The translations under genes were made by a program, and so were the position numbers. The notes below the pieces were generated by a model. That model did not search any database, had not been told where the DNA came from, and worked only from the letters and a program-made list of their open reading frames with translations. Positions 53,166 to 64,000 of a stretch of 64,000 nucleotides of DNA are shown one piece after another. The DNA comes from Yponomeuta sedellus (taxonomy: Eukaryota > Arthropoda > Insecta > Lepidoptera > Yponomeutidae). Numbering within the stretch: position 1 is the stretch's first letter; each line of letters opens with the position of its first letter. The stretch spans positions 6,343,410 to 6,407,409 of the forward strand of contig OW203750.1 in NCBI GenBank assembly GCA_934045075.1, written 5' to 3'.

Positions 53166-53929
53166 GTGACGTTGACTTTTGGATCACAGCACTCGTGCCT
53201 AAGGTCGCTATGTGGTTTCCAAACGTCCACGCAAGCAATTGCACTGCAGGTCAAAGGGTAAACACGGCGATTTGAAAAGTGATGGAGCTCGCGATTGCCC
53301 ACGCTGAATTTTGATCACTTGTAGCATCCAAGGTTTGATACATGGCATGACAACTTGTAAGTACCCAAGGTTTGACGCCTTGTTGCCCTAGGGTTGACGA
53401 TTTCAGGGTTTGACAACTTGCAGCTCCTTTTTGTCACATGGACATCATATTTTGACCAATAACGCTGTCAAAACTTGTTTGTTAGTTTCCGGCCCGTCGT
53501 CCCGGTTCGCCGTTAGGTCTTGACGTGACGTCGGTGTAGTCTGTTCTGTTGCCCCCTTTCACCCCAACCGTCGCACTTCGGAAACGGGACGAAACAACAA
53601 AGGATAGTGGACCTAGACAAAGCTAAATGCCCACGGTGCAACCACGGGCCTTAACAAGTTTCTCTCAATAGTTTAAAAGAAACCGTTTTTGAAATGTACC
53701 TGCAATTTGACCCTACTAACACGTTAGGTTGTGAAAATATCAATGGAACTGGCAGGGGACTGGTTTCTGGTTGACGAAGGGTAAAGTTAAAATGCAAGGC
53801 TTACCTACGTAGGTAACTACTACCTACTTCTTTTTACACTCGAGTTCACTCAACGTAATAGGCACCGAACATTTTATAGGTTAAACGGCTTACACTAAGA
53901 AAAGCAACATTATCCAAAATAATTATTGA

Positions 53930-53935
53930 AATAAA
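53930..53935 (+). terminator. Possible proximal polyadenylation signal (AATAAA)
   Basis: This is a canonical AATAAA 1.45 kb after the orb2 stop codon. There is no strong GT-rich element right behind it, so use is uncertain. Confidence 0.2.
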
Positions 53936-54417
53936 GCATTTGTATAGGAAGAGTACAACACATTTAATAAGTAATAGATAATACTTGCGTATGTACTACC
54001 TACAATTTAAAAATATTCTCCGGTTTTATTTTGCACGAAGAACGCGCGCGCGCTCTAGAAAAAAAACTCTGTGGTAGAAACTTAGTGTTGCCAGTTTAAA
54101 GGGTAGAAATTGTCGTTTGTGCAAAATAGGTCTGGAGAGAGGTTAAAATTCGATATTAAGTAAAGATGTGTATCCAAAACTAAAAACTTAGCCGTATGTA
54201 TGTATGTCCGTTTGCCATTTGAGATTTAAGCTCGGCCTTTGACTCCAAAGGACGGGGCGTTCTTGTTTCATGTAGACTCGAGCACTGTTCAAATTAACAT
54301 GCTACGAACAGGTGCAGTCGGCAGCATGTCAACATTTGCACTTTTTTGTTGCAAAGCCACCCTTATCTTAACCCTTTTCCAGGCAATGGTATAATAGTTC
54401 ATACCTTAAATTTTTGT

Positions 54418-54423
54418 AATAAA
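54418..54423 (+). terminator. Possible polyadenylation signal (AATAAA)
   Basis: AATAAA is preceded by a T-rich run, 1.9 kb after the orb2 stop codon. It is an alternative 3' end candidate. Confidence 0.2.
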
Positions 54424-56941
54424 GTCTCAAATTAATGAAAAATTACACTAGCTCTGCCCATTAAAGGGTTAACTGATTAGAGTGCATGTAAAGATTGATG
54501 TCCTGTCAACCGTACAGATCTATTACGAAGACGAATGAAAGTGCTCGAGTACATTCATAATAAGTCACTGAGTGTTTTTGAGCTTCGACATAATTTTCCA
54601 ATATAACGCGAGCACTAAATCGTTAAGATAAAATATTGTAAGAGTTAAGTGGAAGCATCGGTTATCTTTGAATAATGTACCTGTTAGCTAGAACGAATTC
54701 TTTAAAAATATCAAAACATTTTTTCTAATCTAACTTGGATATTGTTGCAGATTGCCTGAAAATCTGTTTCAAGAAATTATTTAGTCTAATTGGGATTGTT
54801 TGTTTCGTGATCGTCGGCCAGAAGGTTTTTGTCTGTGTTGCTATAGTTTTTCAATTTACTGGGAGGCGGTAGGGATTGGTTGTAGTACAAAATGTAAAAA
54901 AAAAACGTTACCAATTTTGGCTGTAGGCTGCTAGTGAGAGCGGAATAATTTTTTAACTATTTTTTAGTAATAATATAATTAGAAAGATTTTTTTATATCT
55001 AATCGCCGGGATAGTGCAATAGTGTTGGTAGATTAGCAACTATGAAAAATATACCTAATAATCAAAATTGCTAGTGTAAATATAAAAATAAATTCACGTT
55101 TTTACCCTTTTGCTTCGTCACTAGCTATTTTTTTTCGTTTTAGGATATTGTCGTTAATATTGGTGGCGTCTGAAGGTTTTCGATTTTTTAAATAATGTGA
55201 AGTTGTACTTAATGGAAGATTAGATTAGGATCGGATACACTGAACGGAGAGGGCTCCCGTATCCCGAATTGACCACGGATGATTGTTTGAAACAACGGAC
55301 TGTAGAAAAAGACTAAGAGCGAATTTTTGGACGACTTTTTTTTGGACATGATTTTTTCGTGTGGTGACATTCAAATTTGAAATGTGAGGCTCAAAGTGCC
55401 TTCGTTTTCGTTTCCCTCTTCGAGGCGAGTGAAGTATGCCCAGCGTACCCTTCCCGTAGATGTTTCTCCAGGTCATAATCTTGATTCAGTCCTACCTCCA
55501 AATCTCGAATGGCTAGGGATCATAGTTTGCCACTAATCTAACCACTTTTTTACAATTAAACGTCTCGTTTCTAAGATTTATACTAGATTGAGTTCGGTCT
55601 TCGATTACTAAATCTGCGACCATCTTACGACAATTTTGTGAAGACGGGAGTATATACCCGTTTTGTATAAGTAACCTAAAATTAAATAGCAAATCGATTT
55701 TTCTAAAGATAAGTAGGTACAATTTGTATTGTTAGAGCATTTTAGCAAAAATAATTGCCATTGCACTGTGAGACTTTTTACACATCGCCAAAATGCTGTG
55801 GCAGCACTATAATAAACAAAATACATTTCTAGGGTGTAGTTGGTCGTAGAAAGTTTTGCAGTGCACGCCCGTACTTGCAGAAGAAGTTACTGCAAGTGCG
55901 CGCGCGGGAAAGTTAAAAATATATAATAAACTAGTAAAATACTGTTTAAAGCAACATTAAAAAGTGGTTGCCGGTTATAACTAGTTGCGATTTCGTCTTC
56001 AAAGTAAAAAATAGAGATTTAGAGCAGTCGTTTTGAAAAAAAAGTCACGCCTTTTAAACATGCCCCGAAACACTATGAATCCATTTTCACACTCCACTAC
56101 GCACTTCTTTCTATTCTGATTCATCGAAAAGTTTTGTCACAAAACGAAATATAAAAGTTGCAACAAGGAATGAGACTGTTGTTCTTTTTCACATAATTTA
56201 TTTTCTAATTGCATTTTAATCGGGATCTTTGGTAATTCGTCTTTTCGTTATCGTTTTTTCGTTGCGTGTTCTGTTTCGATTGTGTTTGTTGAAATCGTTT
56301 GTTTTTATTTATTTACGCCAGCCTACCTTGGTCGGGAACGTTGCGAGAAATGGAAATTTCAGTTTGTATTAGGTTTATTTTTTAAAAGACTATAAGATGT
56401 GTTTTTGAAAATTGTTTTTATATAATAGGACCTCTTGAGCGAGAGTGGTTGTTTGTGCATTTCCATGTTCTGTGGTTTTTTTAGATGAAATTGCTCAATG
56501 ATTGAATCTTTTCTAGTGCCCCCTCCCCTCCTAGTTGACGAAGAGTAGGCGTGAGTGTTTAAGTAGTATGTATGGTCGCACTGTCCCATTTTGTATTTTT
56601 ATATTTTTATAAAAAACGAAATTGTGAATTCGGATGTAACTCTTACTTTGACGCGCGATGTCATAGCCGTGTTACGCTTTGAACGTTGCCGTTTAGGAGC
56701 ATTTAGAAAATCTCCCCGAAAAAATCACCTTCAAGAGGATGTGTTCACAAGACCTTTGATTACCTTGAAGGTTGGTTTGGAGACTCAGCCACGTCTTTTA
56801 ACAAAAAAAAAAAAAACAATTGGTGTTAGATTTGTGCTTTAAATTTGTTTTAAACCGAGGTGTGTTTGGGATAGGCGGTCGACTGCGTGCAGTGGGTTAG
56901 CTGTTACTTGCACTATTTCTGTCTTGTTGGTAACCTTTGTC

Positions 56942-57251
56942 GGCTAAGTCGTTAAATGACCAATTCGCAAAAAGGCTAACAGTAAAAAAAGGCTAATTCG
57001 CAGAATGCCTTGTTCCCTGAACGCCTCATTCGCAGTGGCCAAATCGCTAAATGGCTTATGCTCAAAATGGCAAACTTTCATCAAAGCTGATTTCAAAGAA
57101 AATTCATTATTAGGTACTTGATTTGATGAAAGTTTGCCATTTTGAGAATAAGCCATTTAGCTATGTGGCCATTCTGCGAATGAGGCATTCTGAGAATTAG
57201 CCATTTTTTACTGTTAGCCTTTTTGCGAATTGGCTATTTATCGACTAAGCC
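56942..57251. mobile_element. Foldback element in the probable orb2 3'UTR
   Basis: The two arms of about 135 bases are imperfect inverted copies (ggctaagtcg at the left, cgactaagcc at the right), around a loop near 57080-57120. Each arm is itself made of repeated gctaa/ttcgcaga phrases. Similar to a MITE; target duplication not resolved. Confidence 0.75.
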
Positions 57252-58044
57252 CCTTTGTCAAGAGATCGTTCCAAAATCGCCTTGTTGAGGTTCGGAGGGT
57301 TTTCTTTCATGTTTACGCAGGAGGAAGTTTCCTTTTCCCTTTATTTTGCCTTGATTTTCTTTTAAGATTATATCGCAAGTGAATCATCGGTGGCAGCTGA
57401 CGTGAAGCTTGCAGTTTGTTCTAGACGCTCACTCCGCGGTATTTAGTTTTGATTGTGTTTTAATTTTGATCTAAGCTATTGAAATTGCTAATTTTGTTAG
57501 ACGCATTTTGAGGTAGTCTTTAGTTTGTCTTACGCTGCGGAGTGACTGTGTTTTAATTGGTTTTCCCTTGAAGGGTGTATTTTAATTTTTAGTTTGTTAG
57601 TTTGTAGGTCCTTGTTTATGCGGGCTCGTGGAAGCCTGCCGTTGTTGTTTGTACGTTGTCTGTTTTCTCCTTGATAGTACGGGTGTTTGATGCCAAGCTC
57701 ATCGGACGTGTTATTTTTAGACAGTATTATCACGATTCGTGACACTGCGGGAGGTTAGATCGAACGGGGGGCATGGGCGCCATTCGATACGTTGAGTGCA
57801 TTTTTGACGTGAATATTTGTACTTTTTTAAAAATTGTAGCTAACTATTATATTTAAATGTATTGACGAAATTGTTAAAAAATATTGAAATTGATGTTTTT
57901 GTCCCCTCGTCGTTTTGATCTCTGAGTGAAGAAAACTTTTGTCGGCGCACTTTGTCACTAGCATGTGTAAATAATGAATCGAAATCGTACGTTGGATTCT
58001 TAGTAAAAAATGCAAAAAAAAATCCGCAAAAAGGTTTTTATGAC

Positions 58045-58575
58045 TTTTATCGGTGGCGGACCGAAATTTAGAGGAAATTTTCGTCTTAGCGTTTGCCCGG
58101 TACCGCCGCAGTACTTGAGTAACTCTAGTTAGTCGGCTACGTTCGCGCAGACTAGGAAGTATTGTAACGAAATTATCCGAAGCTATAAGTCCATTCAACA
58201 TGATCTTTAACCGATACGGTTAAGGTGCAGAATTGATTGCCGCAGTAGCGCTACCTATTTCGTTCACGCTAATATTGCCAAACTAATAGTCACCTGCATC
58301 GATGACGTTGAATCAACCAATAGCAACAAAGGCGCGCGGCCTGCCATAAAATGAAACTATCTGATTGGTCGATCAACTTGCCGCACATCCAAAATTTGGT
58401 CATCTGCGCAGGTACATCCGCGAGACTTATTTCTTGTGTAGCACTGTACTTGTTACTGGAGTCCTCTAAGTACTGCGGCGCTTCCGTGTCGCTCCCGAGT
58501 CTTGTAAATTCTCGTGCTAGGGATTTAGCGAAATTATTAATAGCAAGAGTAGCGCAATTCATTATAATTATACCT
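58045..58575 (+). repeat. Dispersed repeat in the probable orb2 3'UTR
   Basis: The reverse-complement counterpart is at 22676-23355. An aaccgatacggtt palindrome sits at 58208-58220. An apparent reading frame across it is not convincing as protein. Confidence 0.7.
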
Positions 58576-59279
58576 ACCTAGTGGAGTATATATTGTATAA
58601 TGACATAGTACCTAAATACCTTGTAATGTTGCTAGACAATATTAAGTTTGTATAAATTGTTTTTCTTTGCACCGTCGTTTTGTGGGAGTGTTACTATTTT
58701 TCACGGTGTTTAAAAGTTTTGGGGTTCAACAAAAGACACAAGTTGGTGTAGCTGATGGTGCAATGAAATTATCTATTATTCTTATAGACACAATACCTAC
58801 AATACAAAATTTCTAAGTGAGCATCTCTTTTAGCACAAAAAATGCGACCCGCGGTCAACTGCGATGACAAAAAGTGGGTTCAATTTTTATTGTGCGAAAG
58901 AGCTGGCTTGTTTATTTAATTAATTTGAAATATTTATAGTATATATTTTTATAGGCGGTTATTTCAGCAACTTGTTAAATAGAATCAATTTTGTTGACAA
59001 TGAATTAAAACTTACCACTTATTAAATTTCCATTGTTTTTGCTACATTTTCACTCTCCAAAGCTTGAATATTCGTTTAGCTTAGCATTGACGATACAATC
59101 TGAGGTGAAGATTTCAAAGGCTAGCTACAGATTAGTAAGAAGTAATAAGATTATTTTTTAAGTTTTATTTAGAGTTAAGAACACTTTTGTCTCCTGCAGG
59201 TGACGCAGATTGTAAATTCGATGATTGACAAGGCATTTTAAGCAATTCTGAGATTTTACTAAAATCAACAACTAAAATC

Positions 59280-59393
59280 GCCTCCGTCCCACTTGTACCA
59301 GTACCAGTTGCACCATCAATGGTACAAATGGGAATGTTCAGTCCCAGTTGTACCATCAATGGTACTGTTCAATGGTACAAGTGGGACGGAGGC
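59280..59393. mobile_element. Short foldback element (gcctccgtcccacttgtacc)
   Basis: The ends gcctccgtcccacttgtacc and ggtacaagtgggacggaggc are perfect inverted repeats of about 21 bases. The centre has further caatggtac repeats. Confidence 0.8.
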
Positions 59394-60900
59394 ATAAAAT
59401 CATCGTTTTTACATTGCTTGCTTTCTGTTAAGCCAAATGAATATTCAGTTATGTTATTTTGGTGTCGTTTTGCTCAGTCATACATAATGCATTTTGTTTT
59501 TTATTCGAAATTGATTTTTTACACCGAGAACTAAGGCAAAGGTTTCTTAGCTTTTTTAAATGATATGTAGGCCACTTTGTTTGAATTTGATGAATTATTT
59601 TTTAAAATATTGTGAGGATTATTAAAATGAATTTGAAACTTTCCTCCTGTGTTTGTTATTGTAGTTAGTTTGTAGTTTTTTTGTTTGTTTTTTGATTTTT
59701 CGTTTGTTCTGGGATAGTGCAATCCACTTGTTTCTCGAATTCTACTTTACATCACCCGTAGGATATTTTATTATTATGCCGACACCGGGTACACACTTTG
59801 TCGTCTGATTCGTCAAAAACAAATGGCAAAATGTGTACAAACAAGAACGTTGTTTTGTATATTTTTTTTGTAATTAACATTTTTCGTTTTTCTGTTTGTA
59901 TTGACCAAAGACGGAATGCGTCCCAAAGACGACACTACCAAAAAAGACATGAGTAATGAAGCGGCCATCGCCGTTTTAGAAATTCCTATTATCTAATACT
60001 TAATTTTGAGGAAAGTATGGCTTTTCAATTATGTATCCCGCTTTTTGTATGTTTTTTTTTACAATTACAATTAGCTAGCCGCTTGTTTTGATATATTTTT
60101 AAATTATACCTAGCTATTTATTTTTCAAGTTTTATACCTTTTGTATAATTGTTTTTTTTAGATATAACATTTTAAATTATTCACTTATCGACTACCTATT
60201 TAGAGATTTTGTAATGTTTGTAGATTAGTGTTGTTTTATTCATAGTTTTTTAATTATCGTTTCAGTATTTTTCATAAATCTTTATTTTCAGTCGCGTGTA
60301 TTTTAAGCTTTTTACCAATTTTACAAGAAGCGTAGTATTGGCCATAAGACAATTTGGAAATTATTTAACTTACTATGATTGTAAATAATAATACATTCAC
60401 ATCATAGACTAAACTTAAAACAGCTTTATTGGAATAATAATGTAAAATTAGGTATTTTTTTAAAACCTAGCAAACCATTGAATTTCATATAATTTATTGA
60501 ATATCACAGATATTATTATATTTATATACACATTAATTTTTTATTGTAGATATATTTTGTAGTCCTATTTGAACCGGGTTTCTTTCATCATAATTATTAA
60601 GATAAAAGTTATAAAAAATATTTTTGTTGTTTGGATTATAGTATTAAATTAGCAATTTACCTAATGTAACTTGTACGGGACAAAACTATTACCGAGTAAT
60701 GTCACCCAACGAGTTTTTAGTATTGTTTAAATAAGAACTTAAATTTTTATATGAATTTTATTATAACTATAATATGGTATTTTACTAAATATTAGTCAAT
60801 ATTAAATCTTCACTAATTTGTTTTATTTCATTGCCCACATCTTGTTTTTGTCGATATCTCTATTGTAAGTATTTTATGACTTATGTAAAGTTAACAAAGT

Positions 60901-60906
60901 AATAAA
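60901..60906 (+). terminator. Possible distal polyadenylation signal (AATAAA)
   Basis: AATAAA is followed within 35 bases by tttgtcttg and agtgttg, a GT-rich downstream pattern. It lies 8.4 kb after the stop codon and just before the repeat-rich end of the window, so it is a sensible candidate for the distal 3' end of orb2. Confidence 0.3.
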
Positions 60907-60930
60907 AATTGCTATAGTACTTTTGTCTTG

Positions 60931-61370
60931 AATAGTGTTGATTAATTTCAGTGTTTTTATTACACTTTAGGTATAAAGATAAAGCTAATGAATTTGGTGA
61001 ATTAGTTGTGAATGTGCACAACAGAATTTTCACATAATTTCATACATATGCTGTCAAACCGCCATTTTTATTACTCAGATAAAAGTTATCTGACTGTTAA
61101 AAAAATCAGCCCTAAGTGGTTTCAGTTAGACATTTGGACTTTAAGGTATAATGAAGAAGCGGTATTTGTTAAGACCTATACTGTGCCACATGAAGCAATA
61201 AACGAACTTGAACTTTGGAAAAAGCCTCAATGAGCCGGATGGATGTGGAAGTACCAGGAGACCATACATGGCTAAGAGGTTTCAGTTATGAAAATGGAAA
61301 ATTAATCCACATTCGTAACTGGCTTGTAGCTGGTTACGAAACAGCAATAAAAAGTCCACATTCGTAACTG
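60931..61370. other. No recognisable feature
   Basis: A 73-codon open frame starts at 61012 (MCTTEFSHNFIHML). I recognise no family and see no splice or promoter support. Confidence 0.35.
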
Positions 61371-61564
61371 GTTACGAAAATTTGGTTACGAACGTGGCTG
61401 AAGGGACTAGGACTCTTCTGTCCATTGGACGCTATTGAGTTCCTATAATACTGTTACTAATATTCAGTTCTCCTGCTGGTTCCTGGTAAACGGAAGCCAC
61501 CTCAGACCGATTGTTACCATTAGTCCCCTCCCCTTCAGCCACGTTCGTAACCAAATTTTCGTAA
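61371..61564. repeat. Inverted repeat with 33-base arms
   Basis: ttacgaaaatttggttacg...gtggctgaaggg (61371-61405) is matched in reverse at 61532-61564. ggttacgaa phrases are also repeated just upstream (61330-61375). Confidence 0.7.
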
Positions 61565-61570
61565 TCTAGA

Positions 61571-61628
61571 CCTGTTCCCCGGGGTGACAGCTGGGAAGAC
61601 AATTCCCAGCTGTCACCCCGGGAACAGG
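61571..61628. repeat. 26-bp-arm palindrome with 5-base loop
   Basis: The left arm 61571-61597 and right arm 61603-61628 (core ggggtgacagctgggaa) pair perfectly except for one extra C. Confidence 0.9.
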
Positions 61629-61995
61629 AACGGCTCGCATAATACTGATCATCTGCCGCATGGATGGAGGGATTAGATAGTCTTATAAAAAAACGATGCC
61701 TTAACATTCAATAGACATCGATTATTATATAGGATGTGTTGGAGACTATACAAGAAGCCTCTAAGGAGTGGGAGGGATTGCGTTTCTACGAAAAACACGA
61801 TTCCTCTGAAACGCTTCCTGAAGCACTGGGGCATTATTACGTAAGTATCCACTGAGTTGAGTGACGGTGATTTTTACTTTTTTTTAAGCTACTCCGGCTG
61901 TCAAATGCATACATTTTTTGACACTTAGGAGTCGTCTAAATGCTTCACTCGATGGAGTGAAGTGCTACGTAATAGGAGGGCTGGTCCGGACCCTC
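61629..61995 (+). repeat. Segment duplicated at 63159-63910 (copy 1)
   Basis: Shares ggctcgcataatactgatca, gtcttataaaaaaacgatgc, aagaagcctctaaggagtg and gtaagtatccactgagttga with the later segment, in the same order. Confidence 0.8.
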
Positions 61996-61999
61996 CCAG

Positions 62000-62304
62000 A
62001 GTGCTTAGTGCGAGTTTGACAGATCCAATCGAATAACTTTACTACCGCGTTAATCGAGCATTGAGTAGTGAGTATGAGTAAGTTAACCGTTCGAACTGGC
62101 AAAACGCTGTCACAGTACAACTCGCACTCGCGTTTATTCATATTTTGGCTGGTAAACGTGTTCACTTCTCAACGTAAACCATTACAACTCGCACTCAGCA
62201 ATTTTAATTTCCATACTTGTCGCTAGGTGGCGCTTCCTCGATGCCATAGAAATATGAGTTTACGTTAACGCGATCGAGTAGTTAAAAAACTCGCACTAAG
62301 CACT
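62000..62304. mobile_element. Second copy of the AGTGCTT MITE
   Basis: This is nearly identical to 20289-20586 over its full length and slightly longer (305 bp, extra bases near cgcgttaatcgagc). The flanks are cag on the left and ctg on the right, so no clear direct duplication is seen. Confidence 0.85.
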
Positions 62305-62337
62305 CTGATCTAGTTTAAATAATGTGTTTCGTATTCT

Positions 62338-62556
62338 AGTGTCAGTAGTTCGGTTAGTCCGGTTGACCGAACTACTGACACTTTTTAGTGTCAGTAGTTC
62401 GGTTAGTCCGGTTGACCGAACTAGTGACACTTTTTAGTGTCAGTAGTTAGGTTAGTCCGGTTGCCGAACTACTGACACTTTTTAGTTTTAGTAGTTCGGT
62501 TAGTCCGGTGGCCGAACTACTGACACTTTTTAGTTTCAGTAGTTCGGTTGGTCATT
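62338..62556 (+). repeat. Tandem array of hairpin units, 48-49 bp period
   Basis: Four full units and a partial fifth start at 62338, 62387, 62436, 62484 and 62532. Each full unit is agtgtcagtagttcggtt...ccgaactactgacact with ~19-base arms and a short loop, followed by tttt. Every unit can fold alone, and units can also pair with each other. Confidence 0.93.
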
Positions 62557-62852
62557 TTTTTTTTATAAAGTCATAAAGCGCGCTTCACCGTAGGCTTTAA
62601 CATCGCTTAACAACAGGCGAGTTAGAGTCAAGCGCTACCCATTAGATTATTTAAAAAATATATATATTACATATATTAAAAATGGTTATTTAACGATTTT
62701 GTGTTGAAAAAACAGGTTTACGTGATTTTCGACCTTATTGACATTTTACAATTTTGCTCGTTCAAAGTCATATTCGTGTTCAGCTGTCACACCTGTACAT
62801 AAAATTGATGTTTTCCAAAAATGTCAATAAGGTCGAATTTTAAGACTTTCTT

Positions 62853-63060
62853 TTGATTTCCCGGCGTTCACTTGTTTTCCCGGCGTTCACTTGGTTTCCA
62901 GATGTTCACTGGTTTTTTCTACATTCAATTGTTTTCCCGACGTTCAATATAATTGTTTTCTGGATATTCACTTGTTTTCCAGATGTTCACTTGTCTTGTT
63001 TTCCCGACCTTCAATTGTTTTCCAGATTTTCACTGGTTTTCATGTTGTTCATATTATTAA
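62853..63060 (+). repeat. Array of a ~19-base motif (gttttccagatgttcact)
   Basis: About ten imperfect units alternate gttttccagatgttcact and gttttcccgacgttcaatt forms. The complement of its last part occurs at 63645-63721. Confidence 0.8.
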
Positions 63061-63087
63061 AAAAAATAACTTCAACCGAACTAATGA

Positions 63088-63146
63088 AGCTAAAAAGTGT
63101 CAGTAGTTCGGTCAACCGGACTAACAACCGAACTACTGACACTAGG
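63088..63146 (+). repeat. Single hairpin of the cagtagttcggt family
   Basis: aaaagtgtcagtagttcggt and its complement ending ctactgacactagg, with ggactaac in the loop. Confidence 0.85.
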
Positions 63147-63158
63147 TAGAGGGTGGGA

Positions 63159-63910
63159 AAGGCTCGCATAATACTGATCAGCTGCCGCATGGATGGAGGG
63201 ATGAGATAGTCTTATAAAAAAACGATGCCCTAACATTCAATTGACGTCGAGATGTATGTTCCTATATTATAGGCTGTATTGGAGATTGTACAAGAAGCCT
63301 CTAAGGAGTGTTTTGGAGGGATTGCGTTTCTACAAAAAACACGATTCCTCTGAAACGCTTAAGCACTGGTCCGGGCCCTCCCCCAGTTTAAATAATGTGT
63401 TTCGTCTCTTCCTCAAAGTGTTTTAGGGAATCGTGTTGTTTAGTGTATTTAGGTAATAAATACCACGATTCTTTAAAACACCTCAGATGCAGTTTCTAGG
63501 GAGTCTGTTGTATAGTGAAACCTGGGGCCTAATTATGTAAGTATCCACTGAGTTGAGTGACTTAAATTTTTCTTCTAGTGTCAGTAGTTCGGTTGTTAGT
63601 CCGGTTGACCGAACTACTGACACTTTTTAGTTTCAGTAGTTAGGTTGAAGTCATTTTTTTATAATATGAACAACATGAAAACAAGTGAACACCTGGAAAA
63701 CAATTGAACGTCGGGAAAACAAAAAGTGTCACTACAAAGACACTAAAAAGTGTCAGTAGTTCGGTCCACCGAACTACTGACACTAGAGGAATTTTTTGCT
63801 TTTTTAAGCTATGTACTCCAGCTGTCAAATGCATTTATTTGGGCTTTTGGAGTCTCCTAAATTCTTAATACGATAGAGTGTAATGTTACGCTATAAAAGG
63901 GCAGATCATC
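63159..63910 (+). repeat. Segment duplicated from 61629-61995 (copy 2, expanded)
   Basis: The same phrases as copy 1 lie in order, but the segment is broken by two hairpin units (63577-63640, 63735-63785) and the complement of the 19-base array (63645-63721). The final part ctccagctgtcaaatgcat (63808 on) matches 61884-61911. Confidence 0.75.
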
Positions 63911-64000
63911 ACCCGATGATCGTTAAGTTTGTGTCGGCCTCTACAATAGAAAAGGCTATGATATTTCATTGTGTGCGAGTGAGGCGGCAAATTTCATACA

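Larger units (their letters stand above)
52484..60930 (+). other. orb2: Probable long 3'UTR of orb2
   Basis: After the stop codon there is no further gene. The sequence is AT-rich, largely free of retrotransposons, and ends near an AATAAA (60901) followed by GT-rich DNA. It contains many U-rich elements resembling the CPE that this protein family binds (TTTTAT at 54024, 56303, 56416, 56597 and 56605). It also holds a tandem repeat (to 53165), two foldback elements (56942-57251, 59280-59393) and a dispersed repeat (58045-58575). That all of it is transcribed is inference. Earlier AATAAA signals (53930, 54418) could give shorter forms. Confidence 0.5.

Noticed and set aside
58351..58581. ORF in the 58-kb repeat as a gene
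   Set aside because: It is within a dispersed repeat that also occurs, broken, at 22.7-23.4 kb.
61012..61233. 73-codon ORF as a small gene
   Set aside because: No family, promoter or splice support; length is within chance for this AT content.
62338..63060. CRISPR-like array
   Set aside because: The genome is an insect nuclear genome, units follow each other without unique spacers and no associated genes exist.

Overview
The window looks like nuclear DNA from a moth or butterfly (Lepidoptera). This is inferred from one split insect gene embedded in dense young repeats: Helitrons with a TC start and CTAG end, RTE-type retrotransposon tails, tRNA-like and 5S rRNA-like SINEs, and many short inverted-repeat elements. 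No prokaryotic-style gene layout is present.

The only host gene I recognise is orb2, on the + strand. It is the insect member of the CPEB2-4 family of cytoplasmic polyadenylation element binding proteins. Eight 3' coding exons (27782-52483) read through without a break in matching splice phases. They encode a Ser/Ala/Gly-rich linker, RRM1, RRM2 and the C-terminal zinc-binding (ZZ-type) domain, ending at the stop codon 52481-52483. A possible extra first exon lies at 24014-24080, with a TATA/initiator pair about 310 bp upstream and no ATG in between. It could give a short N-terminal isoform comparable to Drosophila Orb2A. Other 5' exons were not found and may lie outside the window.

Layout: 1-23.6 kb is upstream DNA or 5' intron made of repeats. 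It includes a five-copy 309-bp array of a tRNA-like repeat (7.2-8.6 kb) and many copies of a 5S rRNA-derived SINE (SINE3 type). 23.7-30.2 kb holds the candidate alternative exon and the first firm exons. 30.7-32.2 kb is a DNA element with an 8-bp target duplication. 35.07-44.93 kb, inside one orb2 intron, is a three-level nest: an inverted-repeat DNA element, a full-length I-type non-LTR retrotransposon inside it, and inside that an apparently intact non-LTR element with a restriction-like endonuclease and a YLDD reverse transcriptase. 46.5-52.5 kb holds the last five coding exons. From 52.5 kb to roughly 60.9 kb the sequence is AU-rich with few mobile elements and is probably a long orb2 3'UTR. 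61.2-64 kb is a block of hairpins, short tandem motifs and duplicated segments.

The most unusual host-gene feature is that several orb2 exon edges carry tandem duplications that copy the splice site or stop codon with part of the exon: the donor of exon A, the acceptor and donor of the RRM1-RRM2 exon, the acceptor and body of the next-but-one exon, and the stop codon. Where I could check phase, the copies would disrupt the frame, so they look like relics and not alternative exons.
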